DNA of 64,000 nucleotides from Rhizobium sp. CCGE 510 (GCF_000292525.1 NZ_AEYF01000018.1:310001-374000), one strand, 5' to 3'; shown: positions 9,093-19,902, counted from the stretch's first letter. Notes: generated from the sequence alone by a model not told the origin. Numbers and translations are program-made.

Positions 9093-10706
9093 TCACAATT
9101 CGTCGTAGTTGAACCAATCAAAATCCGCGACCTTCGCTCGCCCTGACGTATCGAAGGCAAACACACCGGTGAAGGCGCCGGTGAAGGAGCCGTGTTCGCC
9201 GCGGCCGCCCTCGTCGGAAATCATGCCGGCGTCGAGGATCGGGCCGATCGGCTGCCAGGCGCCTTTGCCTTCGGTCTGCCAGAAGAATTGCAGGTCGTTC
9301 TCGCGGATTTCCATGGCGAGCTGGACGCGGCCCTCGGCAGCGATCGCCACACCGCTTTCGGCGGGGAAGCTCAGGCGACCGTTCGGATAGTCGCCGTTGC
9401 ACGAGAGGATCGTCACGCAACGGCCGAGTGTTTCGTGCAGCGTTACCGCGACAGCGTGAAATTTATGGCGGTTATAGTAGTGCGTCAGCCCGGCTACCTG
9501 CTGATAGGTGTCGGGTGCGAACTCGATCACGGTCTCGGCGCGGAAGCTGTGATGCTCCTGTCGCCGGGCGACCAGCGACTGCTCGAACCAGGAGCCGATG
9601 CTTTCGCGCCCAATCAGCCTGAGATGGCCGGGACGGTCCGTCAGGTTGAGGATGCGTGCGGGCTCGGGCGTGCGCAACCACTGGAAATCGGCAGGCAGCG
9701 TGCCGCCGTCAAAGCTGTATTCGCTGCGCATCGGCTTTTCCGCTGGCACGGCGCCGAAGAGGCCCGGCACATCGACATCGGGCACCGAGGTACCGTTTTC
9801 GAGATAGAGCCAGTCGTCGTCGCGCCAGACGCATTTCTGTAGCGACGTCTCGCGCCCCAGCGTACAGCGCCGCTTCGGCGGCAGCGGCCGGCCGCAAAGA
9901 TGGGTGTGATAGGCCTCACCGTCTGGTGTTTCGACATATTGGCCATGCCCTGCCCGCTGCAGCACCGCGCCGGGATGGTCCTTGGAGGTGATGAGATGCA
10001 TGTTCGGATGCATCTCATAGGGTCCGTCGATCGCTCGCGAGCGCGCCATGGTGACGGCGTGGTCGTAGCCGGTACCACCCTCGGCGGTGGTCAGATAGTA
10101 CCAGCCGTTGCGCTTGAAGAGATGCGGGCCCTCGACGAGGCCGAGCGGGCTGCCGGCAAAGATATTTTTGATCGCCCCCTTCAGCGCCTTCGTCGCCGGG
10201 TCCCATTCCTGCAGCAGGATGCCGTCGAAGGCCGGCGACTTCGGCGAGCCGCCATAGCTCTCGGTGCGGTGGTTCCACTGCATGTTGAGGAACCACTTGC
10301 GGCCGTCGTCGTCGTGGAACAGCGAGGGATCGAAGCCCGAGGAATTGACGTAAACGGGATCGGACCATTCGGCCTCGATCGACGGCGCGGTGACGATGTA
10401 GTTCGGCGCATCCTTGAAACTGCCGTCGAAACGCTTGACGTCGGTATAGACCAGCCAGAACTGCCCGTCGGCATAAGAAAGACACGGCGCCCAGATGCCG
10501 CAGCTGTCTGGATTGCCGCGCATGTCGAGCTGCGATCGGCGCTCCAACGGCCGACGCACCAGCGTCCAGTTCACCAGGTCGCGCGAATGATGGATCTGCA
10601 CGCCGGGATACCATTCGAAGGTCGATGTGGCGATATAATAATCCGCGCCGACGCGGCAGATCGACGGATCGGGGTTGAACCCGGGCAGGATGGGATTGCG
10701 GATCAT
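9093..10706 (-). CDS. Glycoside hydrolase family 43 (beta-xylosidase type)
   Basis: 537 aa. Five-bladed propeller GH43 domain over residues 1-310 with catalytic base Asp13 in GFNPDPSI, pKa-tuning Asp in SGFDPSLF and acid Glu in VEGPHLF. The C-terminal 200 residues are the beta-sandwich domain usual for two-domain (subfamily 11) xylosidases. It removes terminal xylose or arabinose from short oligosaccharides. No signal peptide, so it acts on imported sugars. It is the last gene of the minus-strand carbohydrate locus, 236 bp beyond the aldo/keto reductase with repeat B1 between, so it may have its own promoter. Confidence 0.9.
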   Translation of the reverse strand: MIRNPILPGFNPDPSICRVGADYYIATSTFEWYPGVQIHHSRDLVNWTLVRRPLERRSQLDMRGNPDSCGIWAPCLSYADGQFWLVYTDVKRFDGSFKDAPNYIVTAPSIEAEWSDPVYVNSSGFDPSLFHDDDGRKWFLNMQWNHRTESYGGSPKSPAFDGILLQEWDPATKALKGAIKNIFAGSPLGLVEGPHLFKRNGWYYLTTAEGGTGYDHAVTMARSRAIDGPYEMHPNMHLITSKDHPGAVLQRAGHGQYVETPDGEAYHTHLCGRPLPPKRRCTLGRETSLQKCVWRDDDWLYLENGTSVPDVDVPGLFGAVPAEKPMRSEYSFDGGTLPADFQWLRTPEPARILNLTDRPGHLRLIGRESIGSWFEQSLVARRQEHHSFRAETVIEFAPDTYQQVAGLTHYYNRHKFHAVAVTLHETLGRCVTILSCNGDYPNGRLSFPAESGVAIAAEGRVQLAMEIRENDLQFFWQTEGKGAWQPIGPILDAGMISDEGGRGEHGSFTGAFTGVFAFDTSGRAKVADFDWFNYDEL

Positions 10707-10770
10707 GATGTGACCTCCTCCGAGGTTATTGTTGTGGTACGTACGTCAGATAGATGCGATTACCTCGCCT

Positions 10771-10895
10771 CCCCCCCTCATTCCTGTGCTCGTCACAGGA
10801 ATCCAGCGCCGCGCGTCTGCGCGGCAAAAGAGTCTTTTCAGCCCAAGGACTTGGGCTGGCTGGATCTCTGTGACGAGCACAGAGATGAGGGAGGA
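10771..10895. repeat. Long palindromic repeat, family B, copy 1
   Basis: A 125-bp imperfect inverted repeat. Outer arms read cattcctgtgctcgtcacag and its complement, with an inner GC stem (gccgcgcgtctgcgcggc) and a second small palindrome around cccaaggacttggg. Copies at about 22795-22951 and 57213-57350 share arms and core. It fills the gap between the GH43 and aldo/keto reductase genes. Confidence 0.85.
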
Positions 10896-10942
10896 TGTGG
10901 CAACCGACTGCCCGAACCGGAGCTTAAATTGCCTCGACCTTC

Positions 10943-11974
10943 CTATTCCCGCTCAGCCGACTTTGCCCAGAGATTGATATCCGCCTCGCGGGCATAGACG
11001 TCGATCTCGGCAAGCTCCTCGGCCGTAAATTCGAGATTATCCAGCGCCTTGACGCAATCGACGATCTGCGACGAGCGGCTGGCACCGATCAGCGCCGAGG
11101 TCACGCGGCCGCCGCGCAGCACCCAAGCGATCGCCATCTGCGCCAGCGTCTGGCCGCGCTTTTCGGCAATGCCGTTGAGCTTGCGGATATTGTCGATGAT
11201 CGAGGGACGGATGAAGTCGCGCTTCAGAAAATGGTTCTGCGCCGCGCGGCTGTCTTCCGGAATGCCGCCGAGATATTTCGTCGACAGCATGCCCTGGGCA
11301 AGCGGCGAGAACACGATCGAGCCCATGCCGACCTCATCCAGCGTATCGAGCAGTCCATCGTCCTCGACCCAGCGGTTGAGCATCGAATAGCTCGGCTGGT
11401 GGATCAGACACGGCGTGCCGAGCTCCTTCAGGATCTTTGCGGCTTCGCGCGAGCGCTGCGAATTATAGGAGGAAATGCCGACATAGAGCGCCCGGCCGGA
11501 ACGGACGATATGGTCGAGCGCGCCGCAGGTCTCTTCCAGCGGCGTCTCCGGGTCGAAGCGATGCGAATAGAAGATGTCGACATAGTCGAGACCCATACGC
11601 TTCAGACTCTGGTCGCAGGAGGCGATCAGATACTTGCGGCTGCCCCATTCGCCATAGGGTCCCGGCCACATATCGTAGCCGGCCTTGGACGAGATGATCA
11701 GCTCGTCGCGAAGCCCTGAAAATTCCGTCCGCAGGATCTCGCCGAAAGCGGTCTCGGCGCTGCCGGGAGGCGGGCCGTAATTGTTGGCGAGATCGAAATG
11801 GGTAATGCCGAGATCGAATGCGGTGCGGCACATGTCGATCTTGCGGTCGTGCGACGTGTCGCCGCCGAAATTGTGCCAGAGGCCAAGCGAGACGGCCGGC
11901 AGCTTCAGGCCGGAACGGCCCGCGCGGTTGTATTTCATTTTCGAATAACGGTCTGCGGCTGGTTGCCAGCTCAT
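10943..11974 (-). CDS. mgrA: Aldo/keto reductase, L-glyceraldehyde-3-phosphate reductase type
   Basis: 343 aa single-domain TIM barrel. The N-terminus aligns in style with E. coli YghZ (a short lead then the GLKLPAVSLGLWHNFGG segment). Catalytic tetrad elements are visible: FDLANNYG (Asp, Tyr), IISSKAGYDM (Lys) and FYSHRFD (His). NADPH-binding features occur near IGASRSSQ. YghZ-type enzymes reduce L-glyceraldehyde 3-phosphate and methylglyoxal. In this locus it may detoxify or reduce sugar-derived aldehydes. 127 bp separate it from the oxidoreductase gene upstream, with a strong terminator between. Confidence 0.85.
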   Translation of the reverse strand: MSWQPAADRYSKMKYNRAGRSGLKLPAVSLGLWHNFGGDTSHDRKIDMCRTAFDLGITHFDLANNYGPPPGSAETAFGEILRTEFSGLRDELIISSKAGYDMWPGPYGEWGSRKYLIASCDQSLKRMGLDYVDIFYSHRFDPETPLEETCGALDHIVRSGRALYVGISSYNSQRSREAAKILKELGTPCLIHQPSYSMLNRWVEDDGLLDTLDEVGMGSIVFSPLAQGMLSTKYLGGIPEDSRAAQNHFLKRDFIRPSIIDNIRKLNGIAEKRGQTLAQMAIAWVLRGGRVTSALIGASRSSQIVDCVKALDNLEFTAEELAEIDVYAREADINLWAKSAERE

Positions 11975-12053
11975 GATCTCAATCCTTTAGAAGCAATTCC
12001 TAAAAAGCATGCGGCCTTTTTCCTTGAAATCGCGCGTAACAAACGATCGAAGC

Positions 12054-12082
12054 AAAACGGCGCGGGCTCGTCGCCCGCGCCG
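12054..12082 (-). terminator. Rho-independent terminator after the oxidoreductase gene
   Basis: On the minus strand, stem CGGCGCGGGC / GCCCGCGCCG with loop GACGA followed by TTTTG. It sits 20-48 bp past the stop of the Gfo/Idh/MocA gene, so it ends or attenuates the main sugar operon before mgrA. Confidence 0.8.
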
Positions 12083-12101
12083 ACAATAGAGTTTCGCAGG
12101 C

Positions 12102-13235
12102 CTACTTCAAGAGCGCCTGCGCCTCTTCGATACCGAGCGCGGCCGGCTGGGTGCAGGTCGTGGTCAGGTCGATGAAACGGCCTTCCTCGCCCGATTTCAG
12201 GATCGAGGTCATGACGTCGACGCCGTGCAGTGTGCGGTCGAGCGAGCAACGTGCGTCGCGGCCCTCGATCAGCGCCATCGCCATGTCAGCAAGACCGGCG
12301 GTGCGGTAATTGGCGCGCGATCCGTTCGGGTTTTCCTGGTTGATCTTGCCGAACGGATGCTCCCAGTTCTCGAGCGGCTTGATCTCCTTGTCGCGGCCGC
12401 TCGCCTCGACGACACCGCCGAAGAAGTTCGGATCCGGCACGTAGAGCGAGCCGTCGGTGCCGTAGAGCTCCATGTTGGCATGGCGATGTGACCAGACGTC
12501 CCAGCTCGCCGTCAGCGTCACAGTGGCGCCGTTGACGAATTCGAGCAGCGCCTGGATCGTCGTCGGCGTCTTGACCGGGATGAGTTCGCCGTTGCGCGGC
12601 TGGCTGGTGATCGTGCGGGTCGGCGACGCCATCGAGGTCATGGCTCCGACGCGTTTCACCGGGCCGATCAGGTTGATCAGGTTGGCGATGTAATAGGGGC
12701 CGAGATCGAGGATCGGGCCGCCACCCGGCAGGAAGAAGAAATCCGGGTTCGGGTGCCACATCTCCATGCCGGGGCTCATCACGTAGCAGGCGCCCGACGT
12801 CACCCGGCCGATACCGCCGTCGTCGATAAACTTGCGGGCGAGCTGATGGGCGCCGCCGAGGAAGGTGTCGGGCGCGCAGCCGACCGCAAGCTTCTTCGCC
12901 TTGGCGATGCTGCGAAGCTCCTCGCCCTCTTCGAGCGAAAGCACCAGCGGCTTTTCGGAATAGACGTGTTTTCCGGCCTCGAGGATTGCCTTCGACACGC
13001 GGAAATGCGCATCGGGGATCGTCAGGTTGACGACGACGTCGATCTCGTCATTGGCGAGAAGCGCGTCGATCGTCTGCGCTTTGACGCCATATTCCTTGGC
13101 GCGCGCCTCGGCCGCCTGGACGTTGATATCGGCGCAGGCCAGCACCTTCAGCCCCTTGAAGAGCGGTGCCAGCGAGAAGTAGGTGGTGGAGATGTTGCCG
13201 CATCCGATGATGCCGACGCCAAGTTCCCTGGTCAT
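12102..13235 (-). CDS. Gfo/Idh/MocA family NAD(P)-dependent sugar oxidoreductase
   Basis: 377 aa. N-terminal Rossmann fold with GIIGCGNIS (about residues 8-16), then the family signature with Lys in VYSEKPLVLS. The C-terminal half is the GFO/IDH alpha/beta domain, including GGGPILDLGPYYI. The family oxidises or epimerises sugars, inositols and glycosides. Start ATG 13235 is chosen because TGAGG lies 6 nt upstream; the longer TTG frame overlaps the previous gene. It follows the sugar isomerase gene by 8 bp, so both enzymes probably act on the same sugar. Confidence 0.88.
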   Translation of the reverse strand: MTRELGVGIIGCGNISTTYFSLAPLFKGLKVLACADINVQAAEARAKEYGVKAQTIDALLANDEIDVVVNLTIPDAHFRVSKAILEAGKHVYSEKPLVLSLEEGEELRSIAKAKKLAVGCAPDTFLGGAHQLARKFIDDGGIGRVTSGACYVMSPGMEMWHPNPDFFFLPGGGPILDLGPYYIANLINLIGPVKRVGAMTSMASPTRTITSQPRNGELIPVKTPTTIQALLEFVNGATVTLTASWDVWSHRHANMELYGTDGSLYVPDPNFFGGVVEASGRDKEIKPLENWEHPFGKINQENPNGSRANYRTAGLADMAMALIEGRDARCSLDRTLHGVDVMTSILKSGEEGRFIDLTTTCTQPAALGIEEAQALLK

Positions 13236-13243
13236 GATGTGCC

Positions 13244-14008
13244 TCAATAAGTCTGGAAGGATGCAATCGAGCGGCTGATATTGCGGTCGATATCGCTGGG
13301 GTTATCGTGTTCGACGACATAGTGCTTGGCCTTGGTGGCGCGCAGCGCCGTCATCAGCTTCGCCCACTCGACCTTGCCGTGGCCGACATCGGCCCAGCCG
13401 CTCTCGTCCGCCGCTTCTCCAGCCGGCGCGATGTCCTTGACGTGCACGGCGGTGATCCGCGGTCCGAGCTTTTCGACCCAGGCGAAAGGATCGGCACCGC
13501 CGCGGATGACCCAGGCGATGTCGGCTTCCCAGGAAATGTCGGGCGCGCCTTCGAAGATGCGCTCGATCGGCCGCGAGCCGTCCTGCAGCTTGAAAAATTC
13601 GAAGTCATGATTGTGCCAGCCGAATTCGTAGCCGGCATCCTTATAGGGCTTGCTCATCTCCTGCAGGCGCTTGCCGAAGGCGACCCAGCCGGCAGCATCG
13701 GACGGGCGTTCGTCGGCCGCCAGATGCGGCGCATAGATCGAATCCATTCCGAGGATCTTGGCAATGTTCAGCGACTTCTGCACGTCCTTCTCCAGGAAAT
13801 CGGGGCTGAAATGGCCGGTCGCCATCACCAGGCCGTTCTTGTCGAGATCGGCGCGAAGGCTGTTCAGGCCGGCATCGTCCAGATCGGCATAGATGCCGCC
13901 GAAGCCCTCGACCTCGGCATAGCCTGCCTTGCCGAGCTTTTCGAAGATTGCCGAATAGGGCTGGAAGTTGCGGGCGCTATAGAGCTGGTAGCTGAGTTTC
14001 GTCATCAT
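13244..14008 (-). CDS. Sugar phosphate isomerase/epimerase (AP endonuclease 2 fold)
   Basis: 254 aa TIM-barrel of the IolE/xylose-isomerase-like family. Metal-ligand positions are recognisable: GWHNHDFEF, WEADIAWVIRGG, VHVKDIAP and the final YVVEHDNP (Glu/His ligands). It probably isomerises or epimerises a sugar or keto-sugar. ATG ATG occurs at the start; AAGGAG lies 3 nt before the first one (14008). It sits 35 bp after the beta-mannosidase and 8 bp before the oxidoreductase, in one operon. Confidence 0.88.
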   Translation of the reverse strand: MMTKLSYQLYSARNFQPYSAIFEKLGKAGYAEVEGFGGIYADLDDAGLNSLRADLDKNGLVMATGHFSPDFLEKDVQKSLNIAKILGMDSIYAPHLAADERPSDAAGWVAFGKRLQEMSKPYKDAGYEFGWHNHDFEFFKLQDGSRPIERIFEGAPDISWEADIAWVIRGGADPFAWVEKLGPRITAVHVKDIAPAGEAADESGWADVGHGKVEWAKLMTALRATKAKHYVVEHDNPSDIDRNISRSIASFQTY

Positions 14009-14043
14009 GTTCTCCTTGGGCCTCGTGCCCATTCTTGCAAAGA

Positions 14044-16503
14044 TCAATCCGCCGACTGGCAGGAATGCAGGTCATAGAACCGGAACTCCGGAAGCGCGCC
14101 GCGATCGAGCGGCCGTGCCGGAGTAAAGGTGATGCGGCGGCTTTCGCCGGCCGCAAGATCAAAGGCGTTGTCGGAATATTTGCCGTCCGTCTCCGTCTCG
14201 ATCATCACGAAGAGCGCAAGTCCCCTGGCGGTGACGTTGATGTCGACCGCGCCATTCTCCTCGACATATTCGTGGGTGACTGTCAGCCCCGCGGGCTCCA
14301 GCTCCAGCGCCTTGTAGGTGCCGTTGACGTAATGCCCCTCGCCGCCCGTGCCGTTCGATGCGGTGAAATGCCAGGCCAGCAACGCTCCCGCGGGAATATC
14401 GGAGACATCGATCGTCGCAGCCGTCACCGCCGCATCCGGCGAGCACAGGGCCTGCACGTCCGTGAGGTGTCGGCGCTCGCCCTTCATCGTCAGGATCGAG
14501 ATTGAAAGATCGACGCTGACATCGGCAAGCGTGTCGTTGACCAGTGAGAAGCGGATCGTCTTTCCGTCCTCGGCAGGAATAGCGGCGACCGCGACCGGCT
14601 GGAAGAAGCGCTTGACGAGATAATGCATCGCCTTCCAGCGGCCGCCATAGTCGAGGCTCGACCACGAGGCGACCGGCCAGGTGTCGTTCAGCTGCCAATA
14701 GATCGTGCCCATGCAATGGGGTTTGAGTGACCGCCAGTATTCCACCGCCGTCTTGATCGCCAGCCCCTGCTGGATTTGGCTGAGGTAGACGAAATTCGGG
14801 AAATCCTTGGGGAAACGGAAATAGCGGAACATCGTGCCGGCGATACGCTCATTGCCGCCGGCATTCTTCTGATGCAGCTCCATCACCGGGGAAGCGACGT
14901 TCATGTCCTTCTCCTCGGCATAGGTCTTGATGACGGGCAGCGAGGTATAGGACTGGAAACCGAATTCCGAGCAGAAGCGCGGACGCACCGAACGATAATT
15001 GTCGAACGACTTGTTCTCGTGCCAGACCGACCAGTAGTGCATGTCGCCGGAGCCGTCCGCATGCCAGGCATCGCCGAAATCGAGATAACCCGAGGCCGGG
15101 CTCGACGGCCACCAGAGCGCGCCGGGCAACGCCTTTTTCACCGCCTGCTCGATCGTCCGGTTGAGGCGGTCGTAGGAGACGAGGTAGCGGTCGCGGTCCT
15201 TGCGGGACTCTTCGAACCAGGTGAGTGCTCCCACAAGTTCGTTGTCGCCACACCAAAGCACGATCGAGGGATGCGAGGAGAGCCGCCGCACCTGGTAACC
15301 GACCTCGATCGTCACATTGTCGAGGAAGTCTTCGGTCGAAGGGTAGAGGTTGCACGCGAACATGAAGTCCTGCCAGACCATCAGGCCCAGCCGGTCGCAG
15401 AGATCGTAGAAATGATCCTGTTCGTAGAAGCCGCCACCCCAGACGCGGATCATGTTCATGTTGGCGGCCTTGGCCGATTGAAGCAGGTCCTCGGTCTTTC
15501 CAGGCGAAGAGAGCGAAAACAGCGCGTCGGCCGGAATCCAGTTGGCGCCGCGGCAGAAGATTTCGCGGCCATTGACCTTGAAGGCGAAGCGGCTGCCTGA
15601 TGCATCCGGCGTGGTGATCAGCTCGATGGTGCGAAGGCCGATCTGCTTCGCCACCTCGTCCGTCGGCAATTCGACGGACAGCCTGTAGAGCGCCTGCTCG
15701 CCGCTGCCCGATGGCCACCATAGACGCGGATTATCGATATGGAAGAGATGGTTGACATGGGTCTCGCCATGGACGCCGACATCGAGCCGGACCCGCTCGC
15801 CGTCGAGATCGAAATAGACCTGGGCAACGCTCGGCCCCTTGGAATAGAGCGTCGCCGTCACCGTCAGATCGACTGAACCGTCGAAATTATGGGTTTGGCG
15901 GGTGACCACATGCTCGATGCGCGCGGTCTCGAGTTTTTTCAGCGCGATCGTGCCGTAAAGGCCGAACGGCGCAATGGCGATATTCCAGTCCCAGCCGAAA
16001 TGGCATTGCGGCTTGCGCAGCATGTTGCCGTCGGGGATCGGCGAATTGCCCGTACTGTAGGGAATGTAGAAGGGCTGCTTCTTCTGCCGCGCAGCACCGA
16101 CGGCGATATTGGAGGCAAAGACGATGCGAATGACGTTGTCGCCCGATTTCAGCATGCTGGAGACATCGGGCCGGTAGCGGCGGAAGCTGTTGTCGGCTTC
16201 GAGCGCCAGAAAGCCATTGACGTAGACGCTGGCGACCGTGTCGAGATAATCGATATCGAGATACCAGTCGCCGTCGCTCTCCTGCAGCGTGAAGCTGCGC
16301 TCGACCGCCCATTCGCGCGTCGCAACCCACTGCACCTTTTCCTCGTTGCGTCCGAAATAGGGATCGGGGATCAGGCTTGCGCGGTGGAGCGCCGTGTGCA
16401 CGTCTCCCGGCAGCATGATCGTGGTGCGAATTTCGCCGTCGACGGAGGTGAGCTGCCACGAACCGGAAAGGTCGAGGCTGGAGATGGTCGATTGTTGCGT
16501 CAC
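14044..16503 (-). CDS. Beta-mannosidase, glycoside hydrolase family 2
   Basis: 819 aa, typical length for bacterial beta-mannosidase. A sugar-binding beta-sandwich comes first (GSWQLTSVDG...), then an Ig-like domain, then the TIM barrel with acid/base Glu in WCGDNELVGAL and nucleophile Glu in RFCSEFGFQSY. It releases mannose from the non-reducing end of beta-1,4-mannosides. No signal peptide is visible, so it acts on imported oligosaccharides or N-glycan cores. It gives the clearest hint that the adjacent transporter imports beta-mannosides. Confidence 0.92.
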   Translation of the reverse strand: MTQQSTISSLDLSGSWQLTSVDGEIRTTIMLPGDVHTALHRASLIPDPYFGRNEEKVQWVATREWAVERSFTLQESDGDWYLDIDYLDTVASVYVNGFLALEADNSFRRYRPDVSSMLKSGDNVIRIVFASNIAVGAARQKKQPFYIPYSTGNSPIPDGNMLRKPQCHFGWDWNIAIAPFGLYGTIALKKLETARIEHVVTRQTHNFDGSVDLTVTATLYSKGPSVAQVYFDLDGERVRLDVGVHGETHVNHLFHIDNPRLWWPSGSGEQALYRLSVELPTDEVAKQIGLRTIELITTPDASGSRFAFKVNGREIFCRGANWIPADALFSLSSPGKTEDLLQSAKAANMNMIRVWGGGFYEQDHFYDLCDRLGLMVWQDFMFACNLYPSTEDFLDNVTIEVGYQVRRLSSHPSIVLWCGDNELVGALTWFEESRKDRDRYLVSYDRLNRTIEQAVKKALPGALWWPSSPASGYLDFGDAWHADGSGDMHYWSVWHENKSFDNYRSVRPRFCSEFGFQSYTSLPVIKTYAEEKDMNVASPVMELHQKNAGGNERIAGTMFRYFRFPKDFPNFVYLSQIQQGLAIKTAVEYWRSLKPHCMGTIYWQLNDTWPVASWSSLDYGGRWKAMHYLVKRFFQPVAVAAIPAEDGKTIRFSLVNDTLADVSVDLSISILTMKGERRHLTDVQALCSPDAAVTAATIDVSDIPAGALLAWHFTASNGTGGEGHYVNGTYKALELEPAGLTVTHEYVEENGAVDINVTARGLALFVMIETETDGKYSDNAFDLAAGESRRITFTPARPLDRGALPEFRFYDLHSCQSAD

Positions 16504-16616
16504 GATATCGTTTCCGATTTTGAAAAGGATTGTGGTCTTGAAGGAAGGGCAAATGTCACTGTTCGGTGGCCTTCACCTTGTCGTTCGTCAGAGACGTATG
16601 GTTTTTCTCCTCATCC

Positions 16617-16734
16617 GCCCACCCCGCCCTCCGTCATCCTCGGGCTTGATCCGAGGATCTACACCGCATCCACCGGCAGCAGCGGGCATGGATCCTCGGG
16701 TCAGGCCCGAGGATGACGGAGAGCGGGGTGGGCC
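16617..16734. repeat. Long inverted repeat, family C
   Basis: Outer arms cccaccccgc ... gcggggtggg, inner arms ccgtcatcctcgggc ... gcccgaggatgacgg, with a degenerate centre of about 45 bp. A single copy is present here, between the ABC ATPase and beta-mannosidase genes. A transcript in either direction would fold into a long hairpin, so it may attenuate transcription between transporter and hydrolase genes. Confidence 0.8.
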
Positions 16735-16780
16735 TTTTTGTCAAACTTGCCCGGCCTAGTGGCCCCGCCCAAACAACCTT

Positions 16781-17887
<1,107 letters not shown>

Positions 17888-17891
17888 GGGA

Positions 17892-18836
17892 TCAACCCTT
17901 CACTGCGCCGGCGGCGATGCCACGGACGAAAAGCCGTCCGGACACGAAATAGACGATCAACGGCACGAGACCCGTCAGGATCGTCGCGGCCATGTTGACG
18001 TTGTATTCCTTCACGCCCTGGACGGAATTGACGATGTTGTTGAGCTGCACGGTCATCGGATAGGTGTCCGGCCGGGTAAAGACGACGCCGAACAGGAAGT
18101 CGTTCCAGATGCCGGTCACCTGCAGGATCATGGCGACGACGAAGATCGGCAGCGACATCGGCACCATGATCTTCAGGAAGATCTGCCAGAAACCCGCGCC
18201 GTCGACGCGTGCCGCCTTGAACAACTCTTCCGGCAAAGACACGAAATAATTGCGAAACAGCAGCGTCAGGATCGGCATGCCGAAAATCGAATGCACGATG
18301 ACGAGGCCGCTCAGCGTGCCGTAGAGGCCGATTTCGCGAAGGATGATGACGATCGGATAGATCATCACCTGATAGGGGATGAACGCTCCGACGATGAGGA
18401 TCGAGAAGAACAGCTCGGACCCCTTGAAGCGCCAGTTTGCCAGCGCATAACCGTTCACCGAAGCGATGGCGATCGAAATGATGACCGACGGCACCGTGAT
18501 GCGCACCGAATTCCAGAACCCGCGCGACAGGCCATCGCAATTGAGCCCGGTGCAGGCCTCCGCCCAGGCCTTCACCCAGGGTTCGAAAGTGATCTCCATC
18601 GGCGGCGAGAAAATGTTGCCGAGCCGGATTTCCGGCATGCCCTTCAGCGAAGTCACAACCATCACGTAGAGCGGCAGCAGATAATAAAGTGCCGCCACGG
18701 TCAGCGTGCCGTAGAGCATGATGTTGCGCGACGATAGCGCCGGGCGCGGCTTAGCGCCGCTCGGGCCTTCGCCGAGCCTCGGCGCGACGGGATCGATGCC
18801 GGCGGCAACGGTGTTGAGAGTTCCTGTATCAGCCAC
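17892..18836 (-). CDS. Carbohydrate ABC transporter permease (MalG type)
   Basis: 314 aa. Six hydrophobic helices follow a 35-residue cytoplasmic lead. The EAA loop motif, which contacts the ATPase, is seen as ELFKAARVDGAGFWQIFLKI. It overlaps the upstream permease gene by 8 bp, consistent with translational coupling and assembly of an unequal permease pair. Confidence 0.92.
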   Translation of the reverse strand: MADTGTLNTVAAGIDPVAPRLGEGPSGAKPRPALSSRNIMLYGTLTVAALYYLLPLYVMVVTSLKGMPEIRLGNIFSPPMEITFEPWVKAWAEACTGLNCDGLSRGFWNSVRITVPSVIISIAIASVNGYALANWRFKGSELFFSILIVGAFIPYQVMIYPIVIILREIGLYGTLSGLVIVHSIFGMPILTLLFRNYFVSLPEELFKAARVDGAGFWQIFLKIMVPMSLPIFVVAMILQVTGIWNDFLFGVVFTRPDTYPMTVQLNNIVNSVQGVKEYNVNMAATILTGLVPLIVYFVSGRLFVRGIAAGAVKG

Positions 18837-19734
18837 GTTTGCGCCCTCCTCCGAATTCCAAATAGGCCCACGGGACGATAATTATTGCGACCGTCACCAG
18901 CATCATCGTCGAGGCGGCAAAGCCCTGCCCCAGGTTTTGTGCCTGGAACATGTAGTCGTAGACATATTTCGCCGGCACTTCCGATGAGATGCCAGGACCG
19001 CCAGATGTCTGAGCGACGACGAGATCGTAGACCTTGACGATACCGGAAGCGATGATGACGATCGTCGTGATGAAGACCGGCCGCATCATTGGAATGACAA
19101 TGAAGAGATAGGTCTTCCACATCGGGATGCCGTCGACGCGCGCCGCTTTCCAGATGTCCTCGTCGATGCCGCGCAGACCGGCAAGCATCAGGCACATCAC
19201 CAGACCCGTTCCCTGCCATAGCGCCGCGATCAGAATGCCGTAGATGACGATTTCAGGCGTATAGAGCGGATTGAATGTGAAGCTCGTCCAGCCGAGCGAA
19301 CGCACAACCGACTGAATGCCGAAATCGGGGTTCAAAATCCACTGCCACACGAGGCCCGTCACGATGAAGGACAGCGCGAACGGGTAGAGAAAGATGGTTC
19401 GGAACGTATTTTCGAAACGGATCTTCTGATCCATCAGCGCAGCAAGCAGGAAACCGATGACCAGGCTGAAGATCAGCGAAAGAACCCCGTACAGAGCCAG
19501 ATTCTCGATCGCCGTTACCCAGCGCGGTGCGGCCCAAAGCCGCTCGTACTGATCGATCCCGACGAAGCTCAATCGCGGAAGGAGCTTCGAATTGGTGAAG
19601 GAATAAAAGACGGTCCAGAGCGTGCCGCCGACAAAAATCACCAGCGCTGTCAGGATCATGGGAATGGACGCAATCTTGGCATTCAGATTGCGCAGTAACT
19701 TGATCGGCCGGCCGGCTTGCGCTTGACCTGTCAT
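18829..19734 (-). CDS. Carbohydrate ABC transporter permease (MalF type)
   Basis: 301 aa with six predicted helices and the EAA motif EDIWKAARVDGIPMWKTYLF. ATG 19734 has GAGGAG 8-9 nt upstream; a GTG two codons earlier is too close to that site. It forms the channel with the MalG-type partner. The gene follows the binding protein by 168 bp, a gap that holds hairpins. Confidence 0.9.
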   Translation of the reverse strand: MTGQAQAGRPIKLLRNLNAKIASIPMILTALVIFVGGTLWTVFYSFTNSKLLPRLSFVGIDQYERLWAAPRWVTAIENLALYGVLSLIFSLVIGFLLAALMDQKIRFENTFRTIFLYPFALSFIVTGLVWQWILNPDFGIQSVVRSLGWTSFTFNPLYTPEIVIYGILIAALWQGTGLVMCLMLAGLRGIDEDIWKAARVDGIPMWKTYLFIVIPMMRPVFITTIVIIASGIVKVYDLVVAQTSGGPGISSEVPAKYVYDYMFQAQNLGQGFAASTMMLVTVAIIIVPWAYLEFGGGRKRG

Positions 19735-19832
19735 GAACACTTCTCCTCAAATCGCAACTGCGACCCGTGACAGAACGAGCCTGGCCCGTCCCCGCCCCCG
19801 GGATTTGCCGGGGATGCCGGAAAGACGCCGCC

Positions 19833-19880
19833 GGCCGAACTTCAGTTCGGGACACGATCCGGCTCTTGAAAAGCCGGATC
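19833..19880 (-). terminator. Intra-operon hairpins between binding protein and permease genes
   Basis: Two adjacent inverted repeats: ccgaacttcagttcgg (about 19834-19849) and gatccggct...agccggatc (19856-19880). There is no T-run, so full termination is unlikely. In sugar ABC operons a hairpin here usually stabilises the binding-protein message and reduces read-through, keeping the soluble protein in excess of the membrane parts. Confidence 0.5.
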
Positions 19881-19902
19881 GCAAAGCGGCGAATCTACCC
19901 GA

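Noticed and set aside
8612..9166. Short minus-strand ORFs (63 and 77 codons) before the GH43 gene
   Set aside because: No ribosome sites; Arg/Pro-rich out-of-frame composition; one overlaps the GH43 3' end.
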